NCBI GenBank assembly: GCA_949752735.1 | Contig: OX457044.1 | Span: 14,471,815 to 14,535,814, forward strand | DNA length: 64,000 nt | Direction: 5' to 3' | From: Lumbricus terrestris | Taxonomy: Eukaryota > Annelida > Clitellata > Crassiclitellata > Lumbricidae | Shown: positions 40,601 through 52,309 of the stretch, piece by piece | How the letters are laid out: every line of letters starts with the position of its first letter | Position numbering within the stretch: the stretch's first letter is position 1 | Notes under the pieces: generated by a model | Database searches by the model: none | Seen by the model: only the letters and a program-made list of their open reading frames with translations | Told to the model about the DNA's origin: nothing | Translations under genes and position numbers: made by a program

Positions 40601-42022
40601 AGTAATGCTGTAAAATTTCCTGAATTGCACACCTTTTTATCGTTAAAATCCTAAGTATTATTAATACTGATGATGGCTTGGAACCAGACTTTTAAGCATT
40701 ATTAGGAGACTAGGCCAGGGACTATATGGTCCCTACAGTACCCCACCGTCATTACCACATGTCTGCCTATGCTGCTGGATACACAGGCTTTGCCTATGTG
40801 GGGTCACCTCCTCTGTATTAGATCACCAATCTCGACGCAGAGAACTGAAATTCAGGGTATATTATGGCGCGGACCTAATTGAGGACACAACTCCGATGTC
40901 CACTACGCGAACTCTGGAAACTCGATGGGATGTGACTTTTAAGTAATTGTAGGTCGATAAATCAAGGACTATATTATTTTTGTATTACCCTACCATCTAC
41001 ACCATAGGTCGATCTATACAACTGTGCGCACACGCAGCGCTTTAGCTACGCCGCCTTTGCTGTACTCTGTTACCAAACGCGACGCAGGACCAAAACCTCT
41101 GAATTGCACACCTCTTTATCGTGAAAATTTTGAATACTAATACTAATGATGACTTGGAACCTGTGTTCATGGTCTGGTTATACATCTAGTAGAAAAAAAC
41201 TTTCTTATATATTTTATATTTTCTGTTGGAATATAAGATGGTGCCATGGCACCTTTTTTATAACCCTAAATCTAACCCTAACCCCCACCATAAAATTTGT
41301 TACTAATTCTGACCAGACACCACCGTTACGCTTTATTATAATTCGAGCACAGCTCACTCTGGTGGAATATTTAAGTGGGGCGCGATTGTGCCAGTGCAAT
41401 CTTTTTCTAAATACCCTTTCCTAGCTGGAAGTACTGTGCAGTAAATATCTTGTACCAGAGTCATTGCTGCTGATCACATGCAAGTTATATTTCTACATGT
41501 CACCAGAATAAGAGGAGCAACAATGACGAGGTGCTTGACATTTTTATGTCCAAATAATGGATGACCTGTTCTTTCGCCATACAGATATTATGTAGAGCTA
41601 TATGATGACTTATTTTGTGCTCTATGCATATCAGACTTCGAACTTGCTGCTCAGATAATCTGCTGAAGGCTGCTTGAGCACTGCCGCAAAGTTGTGAATA
41701 TGGAAAGTGCTGTTGGAGGGCGAAGTCTGGTCGTCTCTGTCCCCAGCAAAACATGCAAACTGGTTTTTTCACCACCTTTGCCTGTATGCACAATAAATTT
41801 ATGTCGAAATAACTATGCAAAAATGCTGCTGACATGCTGGAGAGAAGGAATAATCAGACTGAAGGCTAAAAAGTAGAAGCAGCACATGATATGAAGAAAG
41901 ATGCCAATTGGTGTTGTTGAACTGAAAGAATTATTTTCTGCTTTTGATGTCATCGGATTTTCTGGCTTCTGGCTGCAATTAAGCGAATTGAATGGAATTT
42001 AAAGCAATGGGACAACAGTAAG
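40601..42022. other. No gene recognised
   Basis: Contains AACCCTAAATCTAACCCTAA at 41264-41283, a telomere-like word often found in MITEs, and a minus-strand frame of 111 codons (41500-41835) whose composition is unconvincing and matches nothing I know. No terminal repeats were paired. Confidence 0.4.
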
Positions 42023-42030
42023 GTCTGCAC

Positions 42031-43123
42031 CAGTGGTTTTCAACCTTTTCGCAGTGACGGAACCCTTCTGAAACACTCATTTGCTCACGGAACCCAGCGC
42101 GTATCATCCGGCGAATTTTTCGAGACAGAAAATTGGGCTACTGCAATAATAGTAGGCCTAATTAACTTTCAATGTTAGAATTATTAATTGGAATTTGAAA
42201 CTCTGACTCTAAGATATGTTCACTTTTGGTGCAGGCTATAGCCGTATAACATCAATCTCCCTGCATTAGAAATGCTCTATCAGCCTATACTTAAGCACTC
42301 TAATGTAGTGTAGCGCAAAAAACGATGTGAATAGACAACAACAATTTTATAGCATTTCGCAGCAGCAACTTGTGACATAGGTCTAAGTAATAAGTCGCCA
42401 TTGACAGGCATATGGCAGCCTTTTGTTTCTATGGCAGTCATTGCAGAAAATTCGAGATCGCATAGGCAACTTGTTGAAAACTGCAATTCGCAAATTTTCA
42501 TGGTGTAAATCCAAGTCCAGTTCTGCATTCTTCAACTTGAACATTCCATCAGTAGCGATTTCACGGTCGAGTTCGTAGGCTATTCCTTTTTCAAACTGAT
42601 CCGACTAGGACAAGAATTGGCCTACTTCCTACAAAATAATGGGGTTCTTTGCCAGTCGTAAGACTGTCCAACATGCACTAATGAAAACTAATCAATAGTT
42701 TATTAAAGTAGCTGAAAAAAATCAATGGTAAGATTTCCTGGTACTTTGTCTGGGCAGTATTTGGCAGTATTTGGAAACTTAATGCTATTCTCTAGATTTC
42801 CACGTGACGCACGTCACTTTAAAGTGCAAATCATGACTCATGATTAGAATGATTCGCAAGACCACATACAGGCAGATGTAGATCTAGCATTGCGATATAA
42901 AATGTGGCAATTCACTTAGCCTAATGACTAATGATACTTATTATTTAACACAGGATCGTGTCAAACACAAAATGATTGAAAGCTGTGAAGAATTATACTA
43001 TTTGCTGATACTGTGAATTGTGAATTCAATTGATTTTTAAATTTTATGTCAAACTGCCGCGGAACCCCTGGCCGACGCTTGCGGAACCCTTGGGTTCCGC
43101 GGAACCCCGGTTGAAAATCACTG
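42031..43123. mobile_element. hAT-type MITE, 8-bp TSD GTCTGCAC
   Basis: The left end is CAGTGGTTTTCAACC and the right end (inverted) CAGTGATTTTCAACC. GTCTGCAC flanks both (42023-42030 and 43124-43131). GGAACCC words are repeated several times near both termini (GGTTCCGCGGAACC forms a palindrome near 43093). The 1093-bp body has no coding frame; it is AT-rich in the middle. Confidence 0.92.
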
Positions 43124-43460
43124 GTCTGCACATATTACAGAAAATGCAACATAATATGCACAAATGCCTAAAAAGACTTTAAAAATGGGCATGCAAAGAT
43201 TTGGATATCTATATGATTGTCTTATGTGTATACAAAACGCTGGGGAGAAGGTGCTGCGCAGCTCTCTATGCTTGAGCATGTTTTACCATGCAGCTCTGTA
43301 ATAAAGCGCCTCTTTATTTAAATATCTCAATAGTTTCTTCTTCTTCTTTGCAAGCATTTTTGCTGTGCGTGAGTGGAGAGGATGAATAACATAATGACCC
43401 GATCCTGCAAGCAATGCCTCCATGCTATTCTTCACGGGACTGTCCTCTACCGCCTAACCC
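43124..43460. other. No gene recognised
   Basis: AT-rich spacer between the MITE and the LINE endonuclease fragment. Nothing supportable seen. Confidence 0.4.
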
Positions 43461-43469
43461 TGATGGACG

Positions 43470-44010
43470 ATCAGTGCACAGAGGCGGTATCGTCATTTTC
43501 TTCCGTTGAACTCTTCGCATTACATAAGTTTCTCTCGATACATCTTCGACTTCCTTTGAAGCCTTCTGCTTGAACATCGCTACTCCATGTGGCTCAGTAA
43601 CTCTTCTTACAGTATACAGACCTGGATCCATTTCTCCCACGGACCAATTCTTCGATGAATTTTCAGCTGTGCTTGAGTGCCTCATTACACGGAATAGCCA
43701 GCTTATCATCCTCGGCGACTTCAATCGTCACCCTGAAGACGCATCGCTTCCTACATTTTCTCGTTTCCTCTCCCTCCTCTCCCAGTTTGGCCTCCGTCAG
43801 AATGTCGGCGAGGCCACACACCGACTGGGAGGATGCCTTGACCTCATCATTACTTCAGACGATGATCGGGTCGACAATCTACAGATCCTTCCACCTACAA
43901 TCTCTGATCATTCGCTTCTCCAATTCACACTCCCTTTTTCAAAAAAGGTACCTCTCTCATTTTCAGCTGATCATCGCATGCCATCAATTGTCAGCAATAG
44001 AAGAATGTGA
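43470..44010 (+). pseudogene. LINE endonuclease fragment
   Basis: 43470-43570 in one frame has GRSVHRGGIVIFFR, and from 43570 the frame reads CGSVTLLTVYRPGS, LIILGDFNRHPED, GGCLDLIITSDDDR and TISDHSLLQFTLPF. These are the middle and last blocks of an APE-type endonuclease (GDFN and SDH, catalytic Asp and His positions). The N-terminal block and all of the reverse transcriptase are missing. It is distinct from the LINE at 30.9 kb, so it represents another LINE family. Confidence 0.85.
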
Positions 44011-44192
44011 CGGAATTGTGCCTACTGATTCAAGAAGAGACAGCTGGTGATGGAGTTTGTCATTTCAGGCAAAAAGGTGCATCTGGTTGCATGAAGGACA
44101 AAAGTCAGCTATTGTTTCAGGACTTGTAGTACAAAACAAAATCGCTCACTACAAATCGGTTGCTAACATATGACGTTAATTTTTCAACGAAC

Positions 44193-45150
44193 ATGGCCGG
44201 CAGATCAGGTCGAAACAGACTGTTCAGAGTTCCTGTTATTGAGATCATGAATGCGCTGGATGTGCGATGTGAGGAATGGCGTCTGACGAGTCTCACTAAC
44301 GAACTAAAGGTAACAGATGCAGCCATGCATTGGCTTGCGCGGCGTCAATTGTTGAAGAACACATATTCCTGTCCCCAATGTCACCAACAATGCCAAAAGT
44401 ATCAAAGAGGCATTGATGGTGAAAGATGCACCTGTGAAGCATGTGGAATTCAAAAGAGCGTTTGTGATGGTTCGTTTTTCACTAGAAGTCATCTTGCATT
44501 GAGAAACATAATCTTCATGGTTTACTGTTACAGTCGCAGCATGGGGCTGAAATAGGTGAGCGCAAGACTGTCATAGACTGGTTCAATTTTGCCGGGAAGA
44601 ATGCAGCCTGTACATGGATAAGAATATGTCCCAGCTGGGTGGTTTTGACGCCTATGGCAATGCTGCAACAGTAGAAATAGATTAAACAAAATATTTTCAT
44701 CGGAAGTACCATAGGGGGCGCTTAGACGGAGGGCACTGCGTTTTCGGATTCGTGGAAAGAGAATCAGGCCGGTGTTTTCTTCGCATTGTTCCAAACCAAA
44801 GCGCAGCTACTCTAGAGCCTCTTATCCTTGAACATATTTTGCCTGGTACACATATTATATCTGACGGTTGGGCATCTTACAGGAATGTGAATCAACTAGA
44901 CAATGGCATTTATGAACATTCTGTTGTAATTCATGAGGACAATTTTGTACAACCTGAAGATGCAGACATCCACACTCACAATGTTGAGAATCTATGGATG
45001 CGCGTGAAACGCAAGCTTTGGCGCCAGTTTGGCATGAGCAGGGCATTGTTTTCCTCCTACTTGAGAGAATTCGAGTATCGTCGTTGTGTTGCTAAAGACA
45101 AAATGTTTGGGCAATTCCTAAACACATTGGCAGAAAACTATCCAGTGTAA
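44193..45150 (+). pseudogene. Merlin (IS1595-like) transposase, broken
   Basis: Merlin elements are eukaryotic relatives of IS1016/IS1595. ATG at 44193 begins MAGRSGRNRLFRVPVIEIMN. A zinc-ribbon-like region CPQCHQQCQKYQRGIDGERC followed by CEACGIQKSVCDGSFF is intact to a stop at 44553. The middle (44555-44750), in shifted frames, has ERKTVIDWFNF and TVEID followed by a stop and TKYFHRKYHRGR, the region of the first catalytic Asp. The last frame reads GGHCVFGFVERESGRCFL, ILPGTHIISDGWASYRNV (second Asp) and NVENLWMRVKRKLWRQFG (the final acidic residue in NVE) to 45150. Two or three breaks make it inactive. I could not find its terminal repeats. Confidence 0.88.
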
Positions 45151-46480
45151 AATACATTGTGAAATCTTCTCAACTATTGCACAATATTGGAACAATTGGT
45201 TGGAGTAGTTTTGAAATTCAATGGAAATACAACTGCCATTTCTGTGTTCTATTGAATTCCTCAACTTATATGTCTATCATCATGCGTATGCATATCTAAA
45301 TCTTCTTTGTATAGAGTCATTCCACGCCAAATCAACAAAAATTTACACCTTTTCCCATTCTCTGATCCAGATTTTCCTGATTTAAAAAAAATTCTTTATC
45401 ATATGGTATGAAGAACTGGAGAGTTTCAAGTGTCTGCAGTAAAAAGTGACCAAGATACGGTGTACTGAAGTTGGTCATGGTAGGACGAAAATTGTATGTG
45501 TATTTGCATCTGTGAATTTTTTTTCAGACTTCAATAACTTTTGATCTAGAACAGCTACAGATTCATATGTGCTCACATATCTTGTTTCGTAATTCTATAA
45601 TCTCGTCGGTTTCAAGGTGCGAAAGACCCTTGCCCTTGAATCCTACCCAGCCCTCAGCACCACTATAGACTCCTGCTACCGCACTCATCATGCTCAAGGC
45701 TTAAGCCCCTCCCCCCCAAATGAAAAATCCTAGTTACGGCCCTGGTGCCACATGTGATAAAGACTGTTAGAAATCACCTGGTAAATGGTCATGATAATAT
45801 TGTTTTTTCCTTTTTTCCCATTATGCAAATGTTTTAAAATCCTGCTACCATAAAACTTGCACCTATCAAATTTAATCACATGTCATTCCACTATTTAAAT
45901 TGATACTGATAAAATGCAACATGATTGTAATGAGTACTGATTTATTATGATATTCGATTTACTGCTAAGATCCTGTCTGTCCTGTTTCCGTGCATTGCAT
46001 TGGTTTGCTACGATTAAATAAATGATTTGATTTAATTTCTTAGTTTTGTGTAAAAGGAGTAGCAGCCTCTGTTATGACAAAGTCTTCCCAGTCGGTCTGT
46101 TGGATTCCTTGCACCCATCATGACAGTATTATTTATTAATTAATTACAAGTAGTTTTAACGTGCGCACTGCGCAGTCACACAGAAATGGAGTCACTATAT
46201 TAGACGGTTTCAAGGGTCACTGAAACAGGTGAACTTGTGAATCAGCATCCGCAAGGCAGTAATGACTAAAGCGTGTCTGTTGGTAGCAAACCATAGCCAT
46301 GTAGCAAACTCGGTCAACAGCTTTTGTATTGGGCCTATCAGCCATTATTTTTGCAAACTATACATAAGATAACACTACAATTATAGTCATGCAATCGCAT
46401 TATACCAGATTGGAAGGACATTACCACTGCAGCAGCGAGTCGGTCCAGTGCTACGTGTAATCAACACGACGTTCCAATTA
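45151..46480. other. No gene; one orphan hAT terminus
   Basis: CTAGTTACGGCCCTG at 45730-45744 is the inverse of a CAGGGCCGTAACTAG-type hAT end and is preceded by the C-rich block often next to it (CCCCTCCCCCCAAATG). No left partner was found. The rest is AT-rich and featureless. Confidence 0.4.
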
Positions 46481-46499
46481 TACCCGTTCTATCAAATAC

Positions 46500-47310
46500 A
46501 CAGCCCCAGTATATCACTCAGTCTGCCTCTCTTGCAGCACTGAATCCTGTTGCTACTGGATCTGTTGTACGAAAACGACGACAAAGCAATTCACTGACTA
46601 CTACCACATTAAAAAAGATCAATCATGACAGCCTTGTTGCAAAGCATATTGTAAAACCATCATGTGTAAACGGAAGTGTCCAAGCAAGTTTTCAGAAGAA
46701 CAGAGAGAGAAGCAGAACACTGAGTTTTGGGAGTTGAGCTGGTATGATCAGCATTTGTACATTTCAAGCACTACCAAGGTAAAATCTGTAAATAGGAAAA
46801 CCATTGGTTCTAATTCCAAGAGGCATAATACCTATCACTACTTCCTTGCTGATTGTGTTCAGGTTTCAGTATGCACAGTGTTTCTTTTGACAACCTTAGG
46901 TTTTGCACCAAATAATGATTCTTGCAAAATGCTCTACATGGGGTTGCTGCTGGGTCTATTACACCTAAACCTGATGGTCGTGGTAGAGCGAAGTGTACGA
47001 AGAGTCCTTTAATCCCACTATTTTCCACTACCGTCGTGAACATGCACCTAATAAGCACCATCTTCCATCCGATATTACAATTGAATTCATGCATAAGGAC
47101 TTTAGCTCAAGTGTTTGTTCATACGAGTTTATCGTTCTGTTGTTAAGTGGATGAACATTTCATTTTGTAAATTAGGACACGAGCAGTGTGAAACGTGTGA
47201 ATTCTTTTCTCTACATAACAACGCACACAGTGTTGAGCAGCTGCAAATTGACTGCGATGTTTGTAGCAGGTGGAATCAAATATATCGTCATAGCAACTAA
47301 AAGTTGAGAT
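46500..47310 (+). pseudogene. Unassigned transposase-like protein remnant
   Basis: Frames in order: LKKINHDSLVAKHIVKPSCV, then (46662 frame) CKRKCPSKFSEEQREKQNTE, WELSWYDQHLYISS and TVFLLTTLGFAPNNDS. Further shifted frames follow with REHAPNKHHLPSDITIEFMH and finally NISFCKLGHEQCETCEFFSL (47150-47210). The cysteine pattern C-x3-C at the start and E-x-C-x2-C near the end, with the H-Y-R-x-x-H-A-P-N type block, recalls a large insect and cnidarian family of transposon-like genes that I cannot name. At least four frame breaks. No terminal repeats were found. Confidence 0.5.
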
Positions 47311-48174
47311 CAATACAAAATTGATCGTGCAAATCAATCCCATCTGGTCATGCAATACATTCTGCAGACTTACAGAAAGTCATTATGCTTCCATGTATGA
47401 ATATGTTTAAATCTGCATTGTTTACAAGAAGAATTATTGCATTTAATGAGTTTTGTGCCACTAGGCACCCAGTTATCTGAAATGTTAAACCTATGGCAGT
47501 TCTATGGCATGAAGCTACAGCTACAGCCTCTGTAGCACATCGCTTTCATGCTGGGAAGACAAGCAAGGGTCGTCCAATCGTCATACGATTTGCGACAAGA
47601 CGGGTTCGTGAGCAGGTCTATCGAGCGCACAAGGCTCTGCGAGAAATCGGTCCGAATCAATCGCCGATCAACATTAACGAACAATTGATGAAGAAAGCGG
47701 CTGAGATTTTCTTCAATGCACGAAAGCTTCTGAGAAACAAGAAAATTGCAGGAACATGGACAATGAATGGTCAGGTCTACATCAAGCGAACGCTCCTGGC
47801 AAATGAAATACCGAACTGGATAGATGCCATCAATGACCTACCAAAGCATGACTAACTGCTCGTTGACTTTTTTCCAAAGTCACTCTATGCAAGTTACATA
47901 TTTGCTCATTCTCACATTATTCTCAATTTTCACAGCTACTTTATATACTTATCTTCTGCCAGCAGCAGTTGACATGTGTGAGGCTGTACTGGGAAAGGCA
48001 TGTAGTGAGAAACTGAAAGTCATTCCATTATCTGATAATACTGTGAGCAGAAGAATCGGTGACATGGCTGAAGACATACTGATTCAGCTAATTACCCGTC
48101 TTCAGAAAGTTAAATTTGCAATTCAAATCGATGAAAGTACTGATATTGCAAGTGTTGCTCAGTTGTCGGTATAT

Positions 48175-48548
48175 TGTTGGATAGGCTGTACGGTGGTCTG
48201 TACGGAAGGGATGGTGATGTAGTGTGGAGGTGTGGTGATGATAGAGTGAACAGTCAGTCAGCGACCAGTCGTGAGAGTGAATGGTCATGTACGTCTGAAT
48301 GAGTCGTCATGTGGATTCTCTTTGTTCTGCGTATTAAGAAATGACTGCGCAGTATAACTGCCTCTCGGTCACTATTCGAAGTTATGTTAGAAAGTGCTGA
48401 ACTCTGTTACTCGTTCTCGACGAATACTTTACAAGACATTACTGGAAAAGAATCACTTGTGTCGTTTATCGGAGTTTTGGAAGAATTAAGATGTTGAACT
48501 TGGGACCTCCTGGACCTTAAGACGCGCCTATTTCATCTACATCTTACA
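48175..48548 (+). mobile_element. Solo LTR, 374 bp, TSD ATAT
   Basis: It begins TGTTGGATAGG and ends CATCTACATCTTACA, with ATAT on both sides (48171-48174 and 48549-48552). The paralogous copy A (19675-19690) has an uninterrupted GGTATATGTACG, a clean empty site. Length and ends fit a gypsy-like solo LTR. It is unrelated in sequence to the long coding LTRs. Confidence 0.9.
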
Positions 48549-48719
48549 ATATGTACGATATGTATGGAACGGAGAATCTATTAAAGACTTTTTGTTTTGC
48601 AAGGGACTCCTGGGGCGTACAACAGGAGAAGAAATCTTCAAAGCGGTTAATGATTTCTTTGAAAAACATGGACTTGCGTGGGCAAAATGCATTGGACTGT
48701 GCATTGATGGTGCTGCTGC

Positions 48720-50317
48720 TGTGACGAGTCAGGCTTACTCGTACCTTTATTGTTTTTATACCTGTCTTTACTGCCATGTATTTTATGTAGCGCCTTTTCT
48801 TGCCCATAATCTGGGTTCCCTTTAAATTAGTCATCCAACCCCCAACCCTCCCCCTTGGAATGCCTGGGTAGTTTCCGCTCAACAATACCACCATTGTTTA
48901 ATAATTAAAGACTCCCACCCCAGCGGACCACCCCAACCCTCATTGATTGATTGATTGAGTTTAACAGCACTTCAGCACATAATTAATTGGCTATTTCGTG
49001 CCTTAACATGAATATTGAAACTGCATTGTTTATTTTATACTAAAAACGTTTGGGGTCAATAAATAGGATAAACTTATATACCCCAACCCTCAGTTTTCAT
49101 AAATAATTACTCTGCCCTAGCTCGAGCGCTGGATAAGATAATAGACCTCTCAGCTTGTGAGGACGACAAGAATAAAGCTCGTCTGTATACCTGCACGGGA
49201 GCGAAGCGAGGTGCATCGGCCGTGGAATTAATTATTTCCAGACCCTGTGGCCAGCCCCCGTGCATTTAAGAGCTCATTCCTGGCAGTCCGGAGAAATCTT
49301 GGTCGGAGGGAGCCGTCAGTTCACCGAAGATACCGAAGTTCTGCCCGACTAGGCCGTCGCCTGGTTATCCAGCTCTGTCTGAATCAGTCGTCGAGAGAGT
49401 ACTGCCTGATGTCCAGCTCTGCCTAGCCACCACTGCATATACCTGGTCCGAAAGAGACACTGAGGCTCTGCCCGAATCTCTCACCGTCTGAAGATGCCCC
49501 CCGCCTGCTGCTGTCGCTGTTCCGAGACCTGCCCTCGCCTTGAACTTCCGGCTTTTGTAGCTCGAGCGGATGTCCAGGAACTGTCTGTCCAATTTTAAGG
49601 AAGTGGTCTAGTCATCCCCGGGTCCTGGGAGCCTGTAAGTCAAGATTGCTTTATTTCTAAATTCTAGTATAGGCCTACAGAAACGAGTTCGCATTTTATG
49701 TTTATGTTACTAGTAGCTTAGACTGATCTTAACTGTATATTTTAGAGTGTTTGAACTGATTTGCTTTACGTTAAAATTCACAATAACTCCAGTGACTGCT
49801 TTTTGCATACCATAATAAAGACTGAGCGAGCAGTGAGTAGGAGCGAAGAAGAGGAAGAAGAGATAAGGAAAGGTGAGGACACCGACAGTACTTCCCTCCT
49901 GAGGGTTCTTCTGCAGCAACCGAAGTATTCCTGACTAGATTGATCCCAATTCTGGAAGACTTATCTTCCAGCCAGAGGGAGACAAGGACGGCTCTAGAGG
50001 ATTTGAACCGGCGGCTTAGCCAAATAGAAACTACTCCAATCAGGTCCCCAACTCCCAGTGAGCTTGTTGTCGGACGGATTGAACCTGCATGTGAGAAAGC
50101 CCATTGTGACCAGCCAGAGCCAACACTCCGCAGAAGTCTTAGGCTGGCTTCTAGAGCGCCTACTGTGTATTGGCCACCAACCACACGACAAAGTTTGTAT
50201 AGCGCCCAATCAGATGACCAACTTTCCTCAACACCTGCAGTCCAACAACAACACGGAAGCCCCCTTCCAGTGAACAGGACAGAGGTAGGGCCTGTCGCTC
50301 AGGGGGGCTCCGTAACA
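48720..50317 (+). mobile_element. Coding solo LTR, copy 5 (TSD CTGC)
   Basis: It starts TGTGACGAGTCAGG and ends GGGGGGCTCCGTAACA, with CTGC on both sides (48716-48719 and 50318-50321). The empty site in copy A (GCGCTGCTGCTATGACAGG) confirms the borders. A TATA-like CATTTAAGAG lies at 49263. The first 400 bp include an (ATTG)n run near 48940. The ORF in the right part crosses the 3' end, as in copies 1, 2 and 4. Confidence 0.85.
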
Positions 50318-50326
50318 CTGCTATGA
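49940..50326 (+). CDS. LTR-encoded coiled-coil protein, copy 5
   Basis: The frame is open upstream through TEVFLTRLIPILEDLSSSQ, and an acidic SEEEEEEIRKGEDTD lies just before in another frame. The coil is short (LEDLNRRLSQIE). The motif RRSLRLASRAPTVYW corresponds to SARLQEKPRPDY of copy 3. The last codons are GGSVT, where the LTR ends, then LL and a stop in the flanking hAT DNA. Length here is 128 codons, shorter than copies 1-3. It is assigned to the family by order of parts, the motif and the position of the LTR end. Confidence 0.5.
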   Translation: MIPILEDLSSSQRETRTALEDLNRRLSQIETTPIRSPTPSELVVGRIEPACEKAHCDQPEPTLRRSLRLASRAPTVYWPPTTRQSLYSAQSDDQLSSTPAVQQQHGSPLPVNRTEVGPVAQGGSVTLL

Positions 50327-51572
50327 CAGGAAAGGCGTCTGGTTTGGCTGGACGGGTGAAACAGATAGCCCCACATATTACAGCAACCCACTGCATGATT
50401 CACCGTGAGGCTTTAGCTTCAAAAGCAATGGACCAAAGTCTTGCTGATGTTTTTCCACGTGCATCAAAATCGTCAATTTTATTAAAGCCAGACCACTCAA
50501 TCATCGTCTGTTTGAAACCCTATGCCGTGAAATGGAAGCCGAGCACGAACATTTGTTGCTGCATATGGAGGTCAGGTGGCTGTCGCAAGGCCGCATTATG
50601 GAGCGATTGTATGAGCTCCGAGAAAAACTTAGAATTTTCCTAAATGAGCATAATCCATCACTGGCATTGTTTCTAGTGGATGAAACATGGGTTGCAAGAT
50701 TGACATTTTTGATATTTTGAACCGCTTAAAACGCTCAATGCAAGGGCCAGATTCAAATGTTCTCAAAACACACAACAAAATTGATGCTTTCCAGAAGAAA
50801 CTGAACATATGGAAGAGAAAATGCTAACAAGATGTATATGAAATGTTTCCTCTGCTGAGTGACTTTCTAACAGTGCACGAGACTGTAAAGGATATCATCG
50901 CGAACAATATTGTAAACCATCTTCAGCAGTTGTCACATTATTTTTACCAGTATTTCGGAAACGATGACATAAGCATGTTTGACTGAATTCGAAATCCATT
51001 TGAATGCCTGCTCACCGATTTAATTGGGCGCGAACAAGGAGAACTGGCTGAACTGTCGTCTGACAGAACACTCAGATTGGAGTTCACCACAAAGCCACTG
51101 CTGTCATTCTGGAATGCTTGTCCTCAGGAATATCCACTGTTGTCTGAAAAAGTCGTCAATCTTCTTTTGCCATCTGCAACCACCTACCTGTGCGAATCCA
51201 CCTTTTCTGCAGTCACTGTCATTAAGACAAAATACAGATCAAGACTAAACATCGACGCTGATGTTCGCGTATGTTTGTCGCACATATCACCAAATTTGAA
51301 CAAACTGTGCAGCGCAAAACAGGAGCAACCTTCACACTGAACAAAGACCATTGTTTATGTCAATAAATGTCTTCAGTGACATAATAATTATGGGTATTTT
51401 GATTATCTTTTACTTATCTGCTGCACGGTTGTATTGTGCTGAATTACAGTAGTGGCTTACATAAATAATAAAGTTGATTGACCACATCTATTGGAAAGGA
51501 CCTAGGGGTCCGCCATCTAACCACGACATGCTATGGGGGGGTCCATAGCTTTAAAAAGTTTGAAAACCCTTG

Positions 51573-52140
51573 ATATAAAACAGCAAAATTGATCCTCATT
51601 AAAAGATGAAGAAGTTTGGTGTATGACATATCTTCTAGGATCACAAAATAAAAATGTTACATGGGATAAGCTAGTCATTATCATTGTATATCAATGCAAT
51701 ATACTAATTTTTATGGTGGGAAAAACACATACTGAGCTGCGAATGGTAATTTAAGATCAAGTCAATGACGAAAATAACAAAATGCTCTATAAGAACACGT
51801 GTAATCAAGACGCCATCTTTGAAAATGGTGACCTAAACACGCGTTTTCCACAGTAGACTAAGAGTTACACTGTTAATACCTATAAAAAGTTATACGTATA
51901 CTAAGAAAGGCAGAAATTGCGTTTGTCATTCCTCATTTTCTGATAACTTATGATTCACAATGGCATGCTTATGTAGGGGTTGACCCCCCATGGCGCCTGA
52001 TGGTAACCACCCATCCTGGCAGGCACACCTACCTAAACATGCCACGAAGCCGCCAGGCAGTGTGGTGCCCAGGCCACTGACCAGCTGGCCGGTTGCCACG
52101 TGAACAGAGATAGGCAGACTTACAACAACAGAGACGCCAT
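51573..52140. other. No gene; spacer and possible upstream LTR sequence
   Basis: 51573-51900 is AT-rich and featureless. 51960-52140 is GC-richer with repeated GGC/GCC words (for example GCCACGAAGCCGCCAGGCAG) and may already be U3 of the LTR whose TATA box is at 52188. Confidence 0.35.
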
Positions 52141-52309
52141 CTTGTGACAGGGAGGGACAGACGGGCAACAGTACCAACTGACTAGACTATATAAATAGTA
52201 GTGAAGAGCCTTAGATCAGAGAATTTCATCTATAGAGCTTAGCTGTAGAGTCATCAAGAATTAAAGAAGAAACTACATTGTCGTCTTCTTACTTTGTACT
52301 TGACATAAA
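52141..52309 (+). mobile_element. Probable LTR end with TATA box
   Basis: TATATAAATAG (52188-52198) is followed about 110 bp later by sequence ending CTTTGTACTTGACA and then the internal region shared with 28133. The left border was not found. Unlike the LTR next to 28133, this one has no recognisable ORF. Confidence 0.45.

Larger units (their letters stand above)
47473..51572 (+). pseudogene. LINE-ORF1-like / ZBED5-like hAT composite, copy B
   Basis: 47493-47855 encodes an uninterrupted L1-ORF1-type C-terminal domain of 120 codons (GRPIVIRFATRRVREQVYRA, then GTWTMNGQVYIKRTLL). The hAT part starts at about 47960 (VDMCEAVLGKACSEKLKVIP, ESTDIASVAQL), is cut by a solo LTR at 48175, resumes with LGRTTGEEIFKAVNDFFEKH, is cut again at 48720 by a coding LTR, and resumes at 50318 (GLAGRVKQIAPHITATHCMI, LLLHMEVRWLSQGRIMERLY). 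It ends with SFWNACPQEYPLLSEKVVNL and TYLCESTFSAVTVIKTKYRS at 51338. The right hAT end is GTTTGAAAACCCTTG (51572), possibly followed by the TSD ATATAAAA. Several frameshifts are present. Confidence 0.85.

Noticed and set aside
41500..41835. Minus-strand ORF of 111 codons
   Set aside because: No recognisable motif, no splice or promoter signals, and composition like AT-rich spacer.
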